A stretch of 64,000 nucleotides of DNA from Corynebacterium felinum (GCF_030408755.1 NZ_CP047209.1:558001-622000); one strand, 5' to 3'; positions 39,564 to 49,729 are shown, counted from the first letter of the stretch. Notes: generated by a model not told the origin, from the letters alone. Numbers and translations: made by a program.

Positions 39564-40186
39564 GAGTACTCCTGGGCAGGCGGGGCGGGGTAAATTGTCA
39601 ACTCACCAGGCACAACCTCATGCCCAATGGACACCTCCCACAAGGAATCATCACTGTATTTTTCCAGCGACAAGAGCTTACCGTCAGGCCCCTTGTAGTC
39701 CACATATGTCATCTCACCAGCCATCGGCAACCCCGTTGTGCCCACACTGGTATAGGTGGCCGGACCCCGCTCAACCTCCGTATACGTCTCACCCTCATAC
39801 GTCACCTGGCCCAAGGGGGATAAATCCGCCGAACGGTCGGTACGCCACAACGCCAATTTCACCTCCCCCTCATCCACCTCAACCTCGAACCAGCCAGGGC
39901 CTTTATTGCTGGTGAGCAAATGCTCGTACCACTCGAAAGGGCCTTGACGGCAGGTGAGAGTACCACGAACCACATAGTCGGTAGAACCATGGCTGATCAC
40001 AGCACCAGGCCCAATGACAGTAGTGCTAAACCGCTCAGCGCCTGTGACAAACGCGAAAGGATCCACCGGAGTGGTAGACGGTGGGTTCTTGGAAGCTTGC
40101 CATATCTTATACGCTCGAACGATTAAACCGACGCCTACCCCGAGGAGAACAAGCGCGAGGAGCGCGAGAAAAGAGACCCAAAACAT
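39560..40186 (-). CDS. DUF4178 family protein, first gene of the operon
   Basis: A 208-residue protein with an N-terminal membrane helix (about 5-25) and a DUF4178 beta-rich domain (GPGAVISHGSTDYVVRGTLT; WYEHLLTSNKGPGWFEVE; WEVSIGHEV). DUF4178 genes accompany DUF350 and spermidine synthase-like genes across bacteria. It is the 5' gene of the five-gene minus-strand operon; the promoter should lie in 40187-40400. It corresponds to M. tuberculosis Rv2598. Confidence 0.8.
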   Translation of the reverse strand: MFWVSFLALLALVLLGVGVGLIVRAYKIWQASKNPPSTTPVDPFAFVTGAERFSTTVIGPGAVISHGSTDYVVRGTLTCRQGPFEWYEHLLTSNKGPGWFEVEVDEGEVKLALWRTDRSADLSPLGQVTYEGETYTEVERGPATYTSVGTTGLPMAGEMTYVDYKGPDGKLLSLEKYSDDSLWEVSIGHEVVPGELTIYPAPPAQEYS

Positions 40187-40765
40187 GAGGAAAGTATAGT
40201 GAACGAACGTTTCTTTCGGCAGGAGTTTACATCACCTTTTTACAAAAATTTGCGTGCTAATCCCCGGTGCCAAAACTCAACAGGCGTCCCACAATATAGT
40301 GCCAGCGGGGAAGACAAAAAGCAGAGCTTCTTCGCGCTGCGGTCAGTGTGGCTTGTGTGTCTGCGTGCTGGACAGAGCAAGCTGCGGTACAGGGGTGATT
40401 GTTCGCACCAGGAGCAATCTGTGCGGACTACTCAAAGTGCGACCGATTCTTCACGTGGTGGGCACAAGAAAAAACAGTGCGCTACGGCTGGTAGCGAAGA
40501 ATTACTCCTTGGCACCAGTGGCGTAACGCACTGTGTGAAAACCATTGGTTGTGTGAACCCCAATCCCTAAAACCCTCGGAAAATACCCCAGTACGTGGTA
40601 ATAAATAGTGAATTATCCCGTGTGTGCGCAATCCTGAATGTGCAGGGCCTAACAATGCAAGATATCCTCGATCCCGGCCCGCAGAATCATCACTGATGCC
40701 GCAGCAAAAGGTTAAAAATGGGAAAATGTACTCACTGATATTTTCCTACCAACACAACCGTTGAA
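40187..40765. other. Gene-free region upstream of the DUF operon
   Basis: A 123-codon plus-strand frame (from 40199) has a composition unlike a real protein and no ribosome site. I see no repeat or strong hairpin. The region should contain the DUF operon promoter and the 3' end of the gene at 40766. Confidence 0.5.
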
Positions 40766-41218
40766 CTAAAGCTCAATACTCCAGTTCAACTCTTGAATCT
40801 TCATATCCACATCCCTGATCTGCTGCGCCACCTGATTGGCGTGCGCACGAAGATCAGCAACATTGACAGTAGAAACCAGCTTAATCTCTGAGCGAGTCCA
40901 CCGAACCTGATTCTTCGAAGCCCGCTGCGCGACACGATTGTACATATCGAATTCACGCTTGAGGCGTTCGCGCAGCGCCAAGGCTTGGGTGAGAGTTCGC
41001 GACTCGTCGAAAAGAGTCGTTGCATTCACATGATTAATCCGGGCAACCAACTGCTCAAGGCGCTTATTGGTTGCACTATACTCCTGAATAATCTGTGCAG
41101 GATCCTCAGGTGGGGTATCACCCTCCTGAACCTGAGCTAGATCTTCCAAACGATCCGCTAAAACCGCCAAATAACGCTGGAGATTCGCCCGCTCATACAA
41201 CGCTTCTGCAAGCTTCAT
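40766..41218 (-). CDS. DIP1984-family coiled-coil protein
   Basis: ATG 41218 (MKLAEALYERANLQRYLAVL) follows GGGAGG; the reading is 150 residues. The protein is almost entirely helical with heptad-like spacing (LADRLEDLAQVQEG, IQEYSATNKRLEQLVARINH, IRDVDMKIQELNW). This matches a small family named after C. diphtheriae DIP1984, sometimes called septicolysin-like, of unknown function. It lies downstream of accBC on the same strand behind a hairpin. Confidence 0.75.
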   Translation of the reverse strand: MKLAEALYERANLQRYLAVLADRLEDLAQVQEGDTPPEDPAQIIQEYSATNKRLEQLVARINHVNATTLFDESRTLTQALALRERLKREFDMYNRVAQRASKNQVRWTRSEIKLVSTVNVADLRAHANQVAQQIRDVDMKIQELNWSIEL

Positions 41219-41246
41219 CTGTTTACCTCCCAACATACAAGCACAA

Positions 41247-41275
41247 GGGTGCCTCCGCAGATAGCGAAGGCACCC
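41247..41275 (-). terminator. Hairpin after accBC
   Basis: GGGTGCCT (41247-41254) pairs with AGGCACCC (41268-41275), with a further GC/GC pair inside. It lies 20 bases after the accBC stop; the T run on the minus strand is weak. Confidence 0.5.
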
Positions 41276-41295
41276 ACAGCATTCACAAACGAATA

Positions 41296-43074
41296 CTACT
41301 TCAGTTCCATCATGACCGAACCCTTGGTCACGCCCTCGCCAGCAGCGACAGCCAAGCCGGTAACCACACCAGCCTTGTGAGCCTTCACAGGGTTTTCCAT
41401 CTTCATGGCCTCAAGAACAACCACGACGTCGCCTTCAGCAACTTCCTGGCCTTCCTCGACGTTGACCTTGATCACGGTGCCCTGCATAGGAGCGGCAACA
41501 GCATCGCCCGAAACAGCAGCCTTTGCGCCACCGGAACGACGCTTCTTTGCCTTCTTCTTCGCGCCACCAGCGCCACCACCCAAAGCCAAGTCGCCTGGCA
41601 GGGCGATCTCTACGCGACGGCCGTCGATCTCAACAACAACCTTCTGGCTTGGGGTAGCCTCTTCAGCTTCCTCAGCCTCAGCAGGATCAACGTAAGGAGG
41701 AATGGGGTTGTCCCACTCTTCCTCAATCCACTTGGTGTACACGTCGAACTTCTCACCATCACCCACGAATGCAGGATTCTCCACAATGTGGCGGTGGAAT
41801 GGGATAGCCGTAGGCATACCCTCAACAATGTACTCACCCAGTGCACGGCGGGAACGCTGCAAAGCCTCTTCGCGGGTCTCACCATACACAATCAGCTTCG
41901 CCAGCATGGAGTCGAACTGGCCACCGATAACCGAACCTTCAACAATGCCGGAATCCATACGGACACCAGGGCCAGCAGGCTCAACATACTTGGTGATGGT
42001 GCCTGGAGCTGGCATGAAGTTCGAACCAGCATCTTCGCCGTTGATACGGAACTCGAAAGCATGGCCACGAGGAGTTGGATCCTCCTTAATGTGCAGCTCC
42101 TTGCCCTCAGCAATACGGAACTGCTCACGCACCAGATCCAAACCAGTGGTGGCTTCAGTAACTGGGTGCTCCACCTGCAGACGAGTGTTGACCTCAAGGA
42201 AGGAAATCAGGCCGTCGGAACCAACCAAGTACTCGACGGTGCCGGCACCATAGTAGCCAGCTTCCTTACAAATACGCTTTGCAGACTCGTGCAAAGACTT
42301 GCGCTGCTCATCAGTGAGGAATGGGGCAGGAGCCTCCTCAACCAGCTTCTGGAAACGACGCTGCAAGGAACAGTCACGAGTACCAGCAACGATCACGTTG
42401 CCGTGCATATCGGCCAACACCTGGCACTCCACGTGGCGTGCCTTGTCGAGGTAGCGCTCCACGAAGCACTCGCCACGACCGAATGCTGCCAAAGCCTCAC
42501 GGGTAGCGGAATCATAAAGTTCAGCCACCTCTTCCATCGTGTAGGCAACCTTCATGCCGCGGCCACCGCCACCGAAAGCAGCTTTAATCGCAATAGGCAG
42601 GCCATGCTCCTCGGCGAAAGCAACAACTTCGCTGGCATCCTTGACAGGTTCCTTGGTGCCAGGAGCCATTGGTGCCTCAGCGCGCAAAGCGATGTGGCGG
42701 GCAGTCACCTTATCACCCAAGTCGCGAATGGACTGTGGGGAAGGCCCAATCCAGATCAGGCCCGCATTGATGACAGCCTCGGCGAAGTCGCCGTTCTCCG
42801 ACAAGAAACCATAGCCTGGGTGAATCGCATCAGCGCCGGACTTCTTCGCAGCGTCGAGGATCTTGTCAAAGACCAGGTAGGACTCTGCAGAATTCTGGCC
42901 GCCGAGGGCAAAAGCCTCGTCAGCCATGGTAACGAATGGTGCGTTTGCATCAGGCTCAGCATAAACCGCAACGCTGGAGATACCAGCGTCGCGCGCAGCG
43001 CGAATAACGCGAATAGCGATCTCACCGCGGTTAGCGACGAGAACCTTGGTGATCTTCCTGGATTCCACAGTCAC
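41296..43074 (-). CDS. accBC: Acyl-CoA carboxylase alpha subunit (biotin carboxylase and carrier)
   Basis: Carboxylates its own biotin and passes CO2 to DtsR subunits for malonyl- and acyl-CoA synthesis. GTG 43074 ([19 protein letters not shown]) has AGGAG at optimal distance and yields 592 residues, matching C. glutamicum AccBC. The ATP-grasp domain has the glycine loop [12 protein letters not shown] and [16 protein letters not shown]. The carrier domain ends with the biotinylation site EAMKMENPV, the modified Lys being near 558. An Ala/Lys-rich linker ([14 protein letters not shown]) separates the domains. The thtR gene lies upstream on the same strand. Confidence 0.96.
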   Translation of the reverse strand: MTVESRKITKVLVANRGEIAIRVIRAARDAGISSVAVYAEPDANAPFVTMADEAFALGGQNSAESYLVFDKILDAAKKSGADAIHPGYGFLSENGDFAEAVINAGLIWIGPSPQSIRDLGDKVTARHIALRAEAPMAPGTKEPVKDASEVVAFAEEHGLPIAIKAAFGGGGRGMKVAYTMEEVAELYDSATREALAAFGRGECFVERYLDKARHVECQVLADMHGNVIVAGTRDCSLQRRFQKLVEEAPAPFLTDEQRKSLHESAKRICKEAGYYGAGTVEYLVGSDGLISFLEVNTRLQVEHPVTEATTGLDLVREQFRIAEGKELHIKEDPTPRGHAFEFRINGEDAGSNFMPAPGTITKYVEPAGPGVRMDSGIVEGSVIGGQFDSMLAKLIVYGETREEALQRSRRALGEYIVEGMPTAIPFHRHIVENPAFVGDGEKFDVYTKWIEEEWDNPIPPYVDPAEAEEAEEATPSQKVVVEIDGRRVEIALPGDLALGGGAGGAKKKAKKRRSGGAKAAVSGDAVAAPMQGTVIKVNVEEGQEVAEGDVVVVLEAMKMENPVKAHKAGVVTGLAVAAGEGVTKGSVMMELK

Positions 43075-43166
43075 GTGAAGTACTCCTGGTTCTTTGAAGA
43101 TATAGGGGGTCAAATTTTTCTGTCAGCTGTCTGCTTCAGTCACGAAGCCCACACATGAAGAATGTT

Positions 43167-43185
43167 CGTTATGCAAAGCATAACG
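43167..43185. promoter_or_regulatory. Palindrome upstream of accBC
   Basis: CGTTATGC and GCATAACG (43167-43174, 43178-43185) form a perfect inverted repeat around AAA, 93 bases before the accBC start. A second pair, AATGTGA (43240-43246) and TCACATT (43263-43269), lies further up. Either could bind a lipid-synthesis regulator; the protein is not identified. Confidence 0.4.
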
Positions 43186-43336
43186 TGTCATCGTATACGG
43201 ACACCTACACTGTCGTAACTTTGGCTCTCAAAATTACAGAATGTGACGAAGCACTCGGCGTATCACATTCTTTCACATTTGCGGCAGTGGCAAAGCAAAA
43301 TCTGTGAACAAAAATTTTCCCGATTTTCAATAGTTC

Positions 43337-44251
43337 TTAACCCACGGGCCAGTTCTTTGACATCTCAAGATCGTCAGGGGCATGACCCCGACGAATATCC
43401 ATACGCACCATATTGCCCCACTCCGCCCAGGAACCATCATAATTGCGTACATTTTCCCAGCCAAGCAGGTGCTTTAGAACAAACCACGTGTGGGCAGACA
43501 ATTGACCATGGCTACAGTAGACAATCGTGGAATCCGATTTTCCAGCCAATGCGTATGCCTTCTCTAATTCCTCACGGCTGCGGAAGCGTGAGTTCGGGTG
43601 CACAGACTTCTCCCACGAAATATTCACCGCACCAGGGATATGCCCATGGCGCAGTACCCCCGATTCGGGGGCATCAGCCAGGCGGGTGCCGGCATACTCA
43701 TCGGGTTCGCGGGCATCGATAATGGTTGCCTTCGTCTCCCCCGAAACCACGGACTGCACATCGGTGACGAAGGCGCGGAATGGGGCGTCGTTACGCTCAG
43801 GGACGGGGTAATCGGTCGCCGGATATTCAGGGACCATATAGGAGGTGTCGCGCTCCTCAGCCATCCATGCGTCACGGCCGCCGTTGAGCAAACGCACATC
43901 TTTGTGCCCGAACAGCTCGAACACCCACAAAGTAAACGCAGCCCACCAGTTGGACTTATCGCCATAAATAACAACGGTATCGTCAGCCGCAATACCTTTC
44001 GCCCGCATAAGCTGGGCAAACTCTTCGGCGCTGATAAAATCACGGGACAGAGGATCGTTCAAATCCCGCTTCCAGTCGATACGCACAGCGCCAGGAATGT
44101 GACCGATATCGTACAGCAGAGCATCTTCATCGGACTCGACCACCCGCAAACCAGGGGTGCCTAAGCGTGCGGACAGCCACGAAGCGGACACTAAACGCTC
44201 AGGGTGGGCATATTCTTGCAACAGCGGATGGGGATCAAATGGAGCAGGCAT
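43337..44251 (-). CDS. thtR: Thiosulfate sulfurtransferase (two rhodanese domains)
   Basis: A tandem rhodanese that moves sulfane sulfur from thiosulfate to an acceptor. ATG 44251 ([14 protein letters not shown]) gives 304 residues. The first domain (about 20-140) has [12 protein letters not shown] in place of the Cys loop and is inactive. The second has the active Cys246 in [24 protein letters not shown] and RFRSREEL are typical. It precedes accBC in the direction of transcription, as in C. glutamicum. Confidence 0.9.
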   Translation of the reverse strand: MPAPFDPHPLLQEYAHPERLVSASWLSARLGTPGLRVVESDEDALLYDIGHIPGAVRIDWKRDLNDPLSRDFISAEEFAQLMRAKGIAADDTVVIYGDKSNWWAAFTLWVFELFGHKDVRLLNGGRDAWMAEERDTSYMVPEYPATDYPVPERNDAPFRAFVTDVQSVVSGETKATIIDAREPDEYAGTRLADAPESGVLRHGHIPGAVNISWEKSVHPNSRFRSREELEKAYALAGKSDSTIVYCSHGQLSAHTWFVLKHLLGWENVRNYDGSWAEWGNMVRMDIRRGHAPDDLEMSKNWPVG

Positions 44252-44746
44252 GAGGTATTCGAAGCCTTTCTTCTCGCACAAGGAGAGATGATCGGGGGTA
44301 GTAATGCGCAATAGTTGCGTGAATGAAAAAACAGAACAATTCAAGAACTAGAAAACACTTAACAGCTTAAGCAATTTCTTGCGCAAGCGTCATGTGCACA
44401 CTATCTGTGTGTTGTTCATTACTAACGCTGTTTTCTGCAGGCGGTACCACAACAAGTCAATTACCCTAAAAGAGGTGTACCTTTTCTTTACAGTTTCCCC
44501 CTGAGAAATTGTGCTCATAGTCGCCTGGCGCTTGTGAAACACACACCGCGGATAAACGTGGCTGAGCACTGGCGGTGACTGAAGCAAATCAATGTTCACA
44601 TTCTGCCCTATCTGGGGGTAGACGCAGAATATTGACAGGGGCGCTGGGAGTAAAAACAGTGCACGCACCACAACTTCACCCCCTAAATTTCGAGTGTTCA
44701 CACAGTGTGAAGCTCGAAGCATCTTCTTCAGCGAAAGGGAATCACT
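44252..44746. other. Divergent region with operator upstream of the ATP-grasp gene
   Basis: No gene is seen. Besides the palindrome at 44691-44716, it contains TTCTGC (44599-44604) and GCAGAA (44622-44627), which pair across 17 bases. The region should carry the promoters of the rhodanese gene and the ATP-grasp gene. Confidence 0.5.
44691..44716. promoter_or_regulatory. Palindromic operator candidate
   Basis: TTCACACAGTGTGAA (44697-44711) is a perfect palindrome around a central A, flanked by CGAG and CTCG that extend the symmetry. It lies 30-55 bases before the ATP-grasp start, where a repressor would act. Confidence 0.5.
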
Positions 44747-45805
44747 ATGCACAAAAGCATCGTAGTCTTTGAGGTCGAAGGCGGCTCCGACAAGTACTTT
44801 GACGGACACCGCAAAGACACCATGCCAATCGTTAACGCCATCAAGGATGCTGGCTGGCACGCCGAGGTTGTCTACTTCCGCCCAGAGTGGTCTGACGCAC
44901 TGTTCGAGTACGTCTCCAGTAAATTCGATGCCTACATTTCCCGCGTGAACCCCGGCAACATCCCCGGCGGCGAAAAGGGCTACTTCGACCTGCTGACCAA
45001 GCTCAGCGAAGCAGGTCTTGTGGGCATGTCCACTCCAGCTGAGATGATGGCCTACGGCGCGAAGGACGCACTGGTCAAGCTCAACGACACCGACCTCGTC
45101 CCCTCCGACACCGCCGCATATTACGATGTGGAAACCTTCCACAACACCTTCCCCACCTCCCTGTCTTATGGTGAGCGCGTGCTCAAGCAAAACCGCGGCT
45201 CCACAGGCTCCGGCATCTGGCGCGTCCAGCTTGAAGATAAGGAACTGGCAGCATCTGTTACCCCCGGCACCGCACTGCCGCTGGACACCAAGCTGCGCTG
45301 CACCGAGGCTGTGGACAACCACACCGAAATCCGTGAGCTGGGCGAGTTCATGGACTTCTGCGACCAGTACATCATCGGCGACAACGGCATGCTGGTAGAC
45401 ATGCGCTTCATGCCTCGCATCGTCGAAGGTGAGATCCGCATTCTGCTCGTTGGCCCACACCCAGTGTTCGTGGTGCACAAGAAGCCAGCCGAAGGCGGCG
45501 ACAACTTCTCCGCAACCCTGTTCTCCGGCGCGAAGTACACCTACGACAAGCCAGAAGCATGGCAGGATCTGGTGGACATGTTCGCTGCCGCCCGCCCAGT
45601 GATTGCTGAAAAACTCGGTGGCGACAACATCCCACTGATCTGGACCGCAGACTTCATGCTTGCCGACGGCGACAACGGCGAGGACACCTACGTACTCGGC
45701 GAGATCAACTGCTCCTGCGTGGGCTTCACCTCGGAGCTCGACATGGGCATTCAGGAAATGGTGGCCAAGGAAGCTATCGAGCGCGTGGAAAAGAAGTTCG
45801 CCTAA
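44747..45805 (+). CDS. Cj0069-type ATP-grasp ligase
   Basis: A 352-residue cytoplasmic protein of the Cj0069 family, an ATP-grasp group expected to join a carboxylate to an amine or thiol using ATP. Visible signs are GERVLKQNRGSTGSGIWRV (phosphate-binding strand and glycine loop) and VLGEINCSCVGF with Glu-x-Asn for metal binding near the C-terminus. GAAAGGGAA precedes the ATG. The product and partner are unknown. The gene is a single unit with an upstream palindrome and a long inverted repeat after its stop. Confidence 0.7.
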   Translation: MHKSIVVFEVEGGSDKYFDGHRKDTMPIVNAIKDAGWHAEVVYFRPEWSDALFEYVSSKFDAYISRVNPGNIPGGEKGYFDLLTKLSEAGLVGMSTPAEMMAYGAKDALVKLNDTDLVPSDTAAYYDVETFHNTFPTSLSYGERVLKQNRGSTGSGIWRVQLEDKELAASVTPGTALPLDTKLRCTEAVDNHTEIRELGEFMDFCDQYIIGDNGMLVDMRFMPRIVEGEIRILLVGPHPVFVVHKKPAEGGDNFSATLFSGAKYTYDKPEAWQDLVDMFAAARPVIAEKLGGDNIPLIWTADFMLADGDNGEDTYVLGEINCSCVGFTSELDMGIQEMVAKEAIERVEKKFA

Positions 45806-45896
45806 AATCTCAGGCGCTCCACTTCCAGCACTGAGTGGTTAACAGGTGCTGAGCATAAGATGCTTGGCATCTAGGCAAGAAAACCCTTAATTGCGC

Positions 45897-45951
45897 AGCG
45901 CACCAGCTGCTACTTTCGGGACAATAACCGACAGTAGCCAGCTGGTGCGCT
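45897..45951. terminator. Long inverted repeat after the ATP-grasp gene
   Basis: AGCGCACCAGCTG (45897-45909) pairs perfectly with CAGCTGGTGCGCT (45939-45951), with further partial pairing inside. There is no T run, so it may be a terminator without one or a protein-binding site. No gene lies between 45806 and 46228. Confidence 0.5.
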
Positions 45952-46228
45952 TGTGCGTGCGTATCATCGCCAAAAAGTGGGTGCACTTTAGGGCAACGGT
46001 GCGCATATATCTGCAGGCCAGTAGATGTGTGTCTGCGTGGTGGGATGCGGGAGTGTGGCGGGGCTGTGCAGGCGCTGTGATCCCAATTTCTCCTCCCTCT
46101 GTGAAGTTCATTAGAATGACAGCTGTTTGGCTTCAACACCCATTCATCCTGTGAATGGATTAAGGCCGAAACCATCCACTTAGCCAACGTTCGTTTTCGC
46201 CTTTAACCTCTCGGGGGATTTGTTCAAC

Positions 46229-48577
46229 GTGGAGCAGCTCACTGCCAGCAAGTACCGTTATGATCTCGATGGTCTGCGGGGTTTAGCTATCGCTTTCGTG
46301 GTTATTTTCCACGTTTTCGTTGGCAGGGTTTCAGGCGGTGTGGATGTTTTCCTCCTTCTCTCCGGCTACTTTTTCTTAGGCGCCCAGCTGCGCTACGCGG
46401 TGCGGGAAACAGCTGACCCGAACCCCCTGTGGCCCTTGTGGCGCACGATCCGCCGCCTCGTACCCAGTCTGGCATTAACTGTGGGTGCTACTGCTGCCGC
46501 TGTGTATTTTCTTACCCCAGAGTTGCGGAATTTGAATCTCGCCCGCCAGTTTGAGGCGGCTATGGGCTACTTCTTAAACTGGGAAATTGCCGCCCAAGGC
46601 GCGGCGTATAGTGCGGCGCAGTCGCAGGTCAGCCCGCTGCAGCACTTGTGGTCGATGGCGGTGCAGGGGCAGTTTTATCTGTTCGCCATCACGCTGGGAA
46701 GTGTGGTGGCGTGGTGGGCGCGGCGGCGGCGTCGATACGCAAAAAGTGTCAGCCCAGCGCGACTGGCGGGACCACTTCTTATCCTGCTCACAGCTGCCAG
46801 CTTCGGCTACGCCTGGTATCTCAGCATGAATGACCAGCTGCTGAACTACTACTCCACCTTCTCGCGCTTCTGGGAACTATGCCTCGGCGCGGTGCTGGCG
46901 CTGTACGCTTCGCGGGTCTCCCTGCCCGCTCAACTGCGCGCAGCCTGCGGCATTGTAGGCGTGCTCATGGTGCTCAGCACCGGGCTGCTTTTCGACGGCG
47001 CAACCCTGTTTCCCGGACCCGCCACACTCTACCCCATCGGCGGGGCAGTGCTAGTGGTACTCAGCGGCGGGGCAGGGGTGCGCTGGCTCGCCAGCCCTTG
47101 GATGCGCTGGCTGGGACGCATCGCCTACCCCCTTTATCTGTGGCACTGGCCGCTGCTAATCATCTCCACCGTCTACCTGAATTTGCACAACCCCACCCTT
47201 GTGCTGGGAGTATGCGTGATCGCAGCCAGCGTTATTCTGGCTGAACTCACCCACCGCTGTGTGGAGGAACCACTGAAACAACACGGCAAACGCCCCGTGG
47301 CGGGGGAGCGGCGCTGCGCAACAGCGCTGCAGCAAGTGCGCGTGAACATGGCTGCGCGCGGACGCGCCTTCGGCGGACTCGTGGTGGCACTGGTGGTTAT
47401 TTCAACACTGTACGTTCCGCTTCTGTGGCGGGCGGAAGTCGCCGCCTTAGCCGACGTGCGCCTCGACCCCGTCCGCTACCCGGGAGTGGCAGCAACATCG
47501 ATGTCGCGGGTGCCTGCCGCCGAGCCGATGCCAGACCCGTATCTTTTAGCGGACCTAGTCTCCCCAGCCTGGTCCGACGGGTGCATGTCGTTACTCCATG
47601 ACGACCCGAAAAAACTCGCAGTGGATTTCGCGGACTCCGACTGCATTTATGGCGACCGCCAAGCAGAAACCTTGATGGTAATGGTGGGCGGTTCGCACGC
47701 CGAACAATGGATGGCACCACTGGATAAACTAGGCAAGCAACACGGCTTCAAAATCATTCCCCTAGTGCGCCAAGGATGCCCAGCCTTTGTGGAGGAAAAA
47801 GACCGGGTATTCAGCGAAGACTGCAAACAGTTTAACCAAGTGATGATCAAACGCTTAGAAAAACTGAACCCCGACCTCGTATTCTCCACAGCCACCCGCC
47901 CCCTGCTAGAGGCTGGCCGATTTTTAGATGAAGTACCAAAATCCTACGTCACCTTGTGGGACTACCTAGCCCAACGCAACATCGCTTTCGTCGGCGTGCG
48001 CGACAACCCCTGGTTTTTAAACCCCGACGGTACCGGGCAGATGGTATCCCAATGCTTCGCCGAAACAGGCGACATTTCCCAATGCGGACGCTTGAAAGAG
48101 CACGTCTACGCGCCGGTGAATCCAGCAGCAAAGTACCAAAAGCGACCCGACTTTGTTGCTGTTGACACCGCCGACTGGTTCTGCCCCGTCGACACCTGCC
48201 CACCTGTGATCGGCAACATTTATGTCTACCGGGACGGCAATCACATGGGCGACGATTTTGCGCTGACACTCGCCCCCCTGCTGTGGGAACAAATGCGACC
48301 TGTAGTTGAACTGGTCAAACACAACACACGCGTTACGACGCCACACTCCATGGCACCCTCATCGGCACCATCTGCTCCACCCAGCACCACTTCAAGCTCA
48401 AGCAGCAGCACAACTGCGCAGCCTACACCTGCAAGCCCTAGTGTTGTGGCCACTTCTTCACCCCAACCAACCCCTGTACAATCCTATTCTTTGCCGGAAT
48501 GGGATCGCGAAGCACTACCCAATAAAGAAAACCAGTGGGTTTTACGCCACCACCCACGACTAGAACCACCGCACTAA
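46229..48577 (+). CDS. OafA-type membrane acyltransferase with SGNH domain
   Basis: A 782-residue protein that probably acetylates a wall or envelope polysaccharide. GTG 46229 has GGGGGA ten bases upstream; TTG 46220 is too close to it. The acyltransferase-3 domain (about 1-370) starts YRYDLDGLRGLAIAFVVIFH and has some eleven helices. The periplasmic SGNH part has VGGSHAEQW (Ser near 489) and DGNHMGDD (about 668-671), the catalytic blocks of OafA/PatB-like enzymes. A low-complexity Ser/Thr/Pro tail of about 80 residues follows, unusual for the family. It is transcribed alone. Confidence 0.88.
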   Translation: MEQLTASKYRYDLDGLRGLAIAFVVIFHVFVGRVSGGVDVFLLLSGYFFLGAQLRYAVRETADPNPLWPLWRTIRRLVPSLALTVGATAAAVYFLTPELRNLNLARQFEAAMGYFLNWEIAAQGAAYSAAQSQVSPLQHLWSMAVQGQFYLFAITLGSVVAWWARRRRRYAKSVSPARLAGPLLILLTAASFGYAWYLSMNDQLLNYYSTFSRFWELCLGAVLALYASRVSLPAQLRAACGIVGVLMVLSTGLLFDGATLFPGPATLYPIGGAVLVVLSGGAGVRWLASPWMRWLGRIAYPLYLWHWPLLIISTVYLNLHNPTLVLGVCVIAASVILAELTHRCVEEPLKQHGKRPVAGERRCATALQQVRVNMAARGRAFGGLVVALVVISTLYVPLLWRAEVAALADVRLDPVRYPGVAATSMSRVPAAEPMPDPYLLADLVSPAWSDGCMSLLHDDPKKLAVDFADSDCIYGDRQAETLMVMVGGSHAEQWMAPLDKLGKQHGFKIIPLVRQGCPAFVEEKDRVFSEDCKQFNQVMIKRLEKLNPDLVFSTATRPLLEAGRFLDEVPKSYVTLWDYLAQRNIAFVGVRDNPWFLNPDGTGQMVSQCFAETGDISQCGRLKEHVYAPVNPAAKYQKRPDFVAVDTADWFCPVDTCPPVIGNIYVYRDGNHMGDDFALTLAPLLWEQMRPVVELVKHNTRVTTPHSMAPSSAPSAPPSTTSSSSSSTTAQPTPASPSVVATSSPQPTPVQSYSLPEWDREALPNKENQWVLRHHPRLEPPH

Positions 48578-48608
48578 CACCCGCATCCCAACCCTACCCC
48601 CAGCACTA

Positions 48609-49161
48609 CTCGACCTATCGGCAGTACATGCTGGGGGATTCTGCTGCACAGGAGGAAAAAGTCGAACTACCCAATATGCAGCAGGTGTACTTCCAGTGGG
48701 CTTACTCGACTTTTTGGTGTGCGAGGCTGTGGTTTGGCGGTGTGAGGGAGGATATGTCGAGTTTTAGGCTGGGGAAGTGTGGGGGTTGCTCGACCTTTTG
48801 GGGTGTGAGGGCGTGTTTTTTGGGGTGCGGGAGGGGCATAGGTCGAGTTGTGGGGGTGTGGGGTGTTGGCGTCGATAAGCGTGGGGTGTGGGATGTAGGG
48901 CTTACTCGACCTTTTCAGGTGCGACGCCACGTTTTTGGGGCGCGGGAGTAGGAAAGGTCGAGTTGTGGGTTGCATGCTGTTGGGGTTGCTCGACCTTTTG
49001 GGGTGTGAGGGCGTGTTTTTTGGGGTGCGGGAGGGGCATAGGTCGAGTTGTGGGGGTGTGGGGTGTTGGCGTCGATAAGCGTGGGGTGTGGGATGTAGGG
49101 CTTACTCGACCTTTTCAGGTGCGACGCCACGTTTTTGGGGCGCGGGGGAGGATAGGTCGAG
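48609..49161. repeat. Largest TCGA cluster: six units with a 165-bp direct repeat
   Basis: Core starts (left/right) are 48609/48661, 48705/48756, 48789/48842, 48905/48957, 48989/49042 and 49105/49156, enclosing 45-47 bp each. The block 48782-48946 is repeated without change at 48982-49146, offset 200 bp, including one copy each of the polar 13-mer. The DNA is G/T-rich on the plus strand. The cluster lies between the convergent acyltransferase and DUF3151 genes; the 48578-49303 gap has no gene. Confidence 0.82.
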
Positions 49162-49213
49162 TTGAGTGATTCTGAGCCCCAGGGAAAACGAAAGTAACGT
49201 GAGCAAAATAAAA

Positions 49214-49240
49214 AGTGACCAGGGGAAACCACTGGTCACT
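49214..49240 (-). terminator. Terminator of the rbs-maf-DUF3151 run
   Basis: AGTGACCAG (49214-49222) pairs with CTGGTCACT (49232-49240). On the minus strand the stem runs into TTTTATTTT, 64 bases after the DUF3151 stop. Confidence 0.85.
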
Positions 49241-49303
49241 GGAAAGGTTGTCTACTGATCCAACGTTGCCATTGGGGATGCAAACGGGGATGCTGTGCAG
49301 GCG

Positions 49304-49729
49304 CTAATCTAGCAGGGAGGCAACGCAGGCGGGGTCGGCGTCGGAAAGCAATTGGCGGCACCGATCGTACTCAGCCTGATCGCCAATCACAGCGCTCGCG
49401 CGGGCAAGCGCAGCAATAGCACGCAACACACCCTGATTCGGCACATGATCAAAAGGAACCGGGCCAAAACCCTTCCACCCATTCGCCCGCAAACGATCCA
49501 AACTCCGGTGATAGCCAGTACGCGCACACGCGTAGGCAAACACCTTCTGCTGCGCTAAATCGCCCTCTAGCTGCGCAAGCGCAGATTCCGCCACCGTCGC
49601 CCACACCAGCGGCGAAGCAGGATGAACCAACGCCAAATCCAGCGCATTCTCTGCCGAAACCGGAGCCGAAAGCTCCTCAGCAGGAAGAAGAACTGGGGGA
49701 GGGGCAAGCATATCTTTCAACTGTGTCAT
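49304..49729 (-). CDS. DUF3151 family protein
   Basis: ATG 49729 (MTQLKDMLAPPPVLLP) follows a good AAGGAG. The 141-residue actinobacterial protein has the family features ENALDLALVHPASPLVWATVAE, YACARTGYHRSLDRLR and GWKGFGPVPFDH. These look like a TPR-like helical repeat. It ends the minus-strand run that begins with rbsA. Function unknown. Confidence 0.8.
   Translation of the reverse strand: MTQLKDMLAPPPVLLPAEELSAPVSAENALDLALVHPASPLVWATVAESALAQLEGDLAQQKVFAYACARTGYHRSLDRLRANGWKGFGPVPFDHVPNQGVLRAIAALARASAVIGDQAEYDRCRQLLSDADPACVASLLD

Noticed and set aside
40199..40570. 123-codon plus-strand frame in the gap upstream of the DUF operon
   Set aside because: No ribosome site, no hydrophobic or domain pattern, composition not gene-like.
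41095..43158. 687-codon plus-strand open frame opposite accBC
   Set aside because: Antisense shadow of a high-confidence gene; no ribosome site and no protein family features.
44390..45478. 362-codon minus-strand frame opposite the ATP-grasp gene
   Set aside because: Shadow frame caused by codon bias; its Val/His-rich composition is unlike a real protein.
48609..49161. Possible CRISPR-like array
   Set aside because: Cores are inverted rather than direct, enclosed segments are themselves duplicated, and no cas genes are present.
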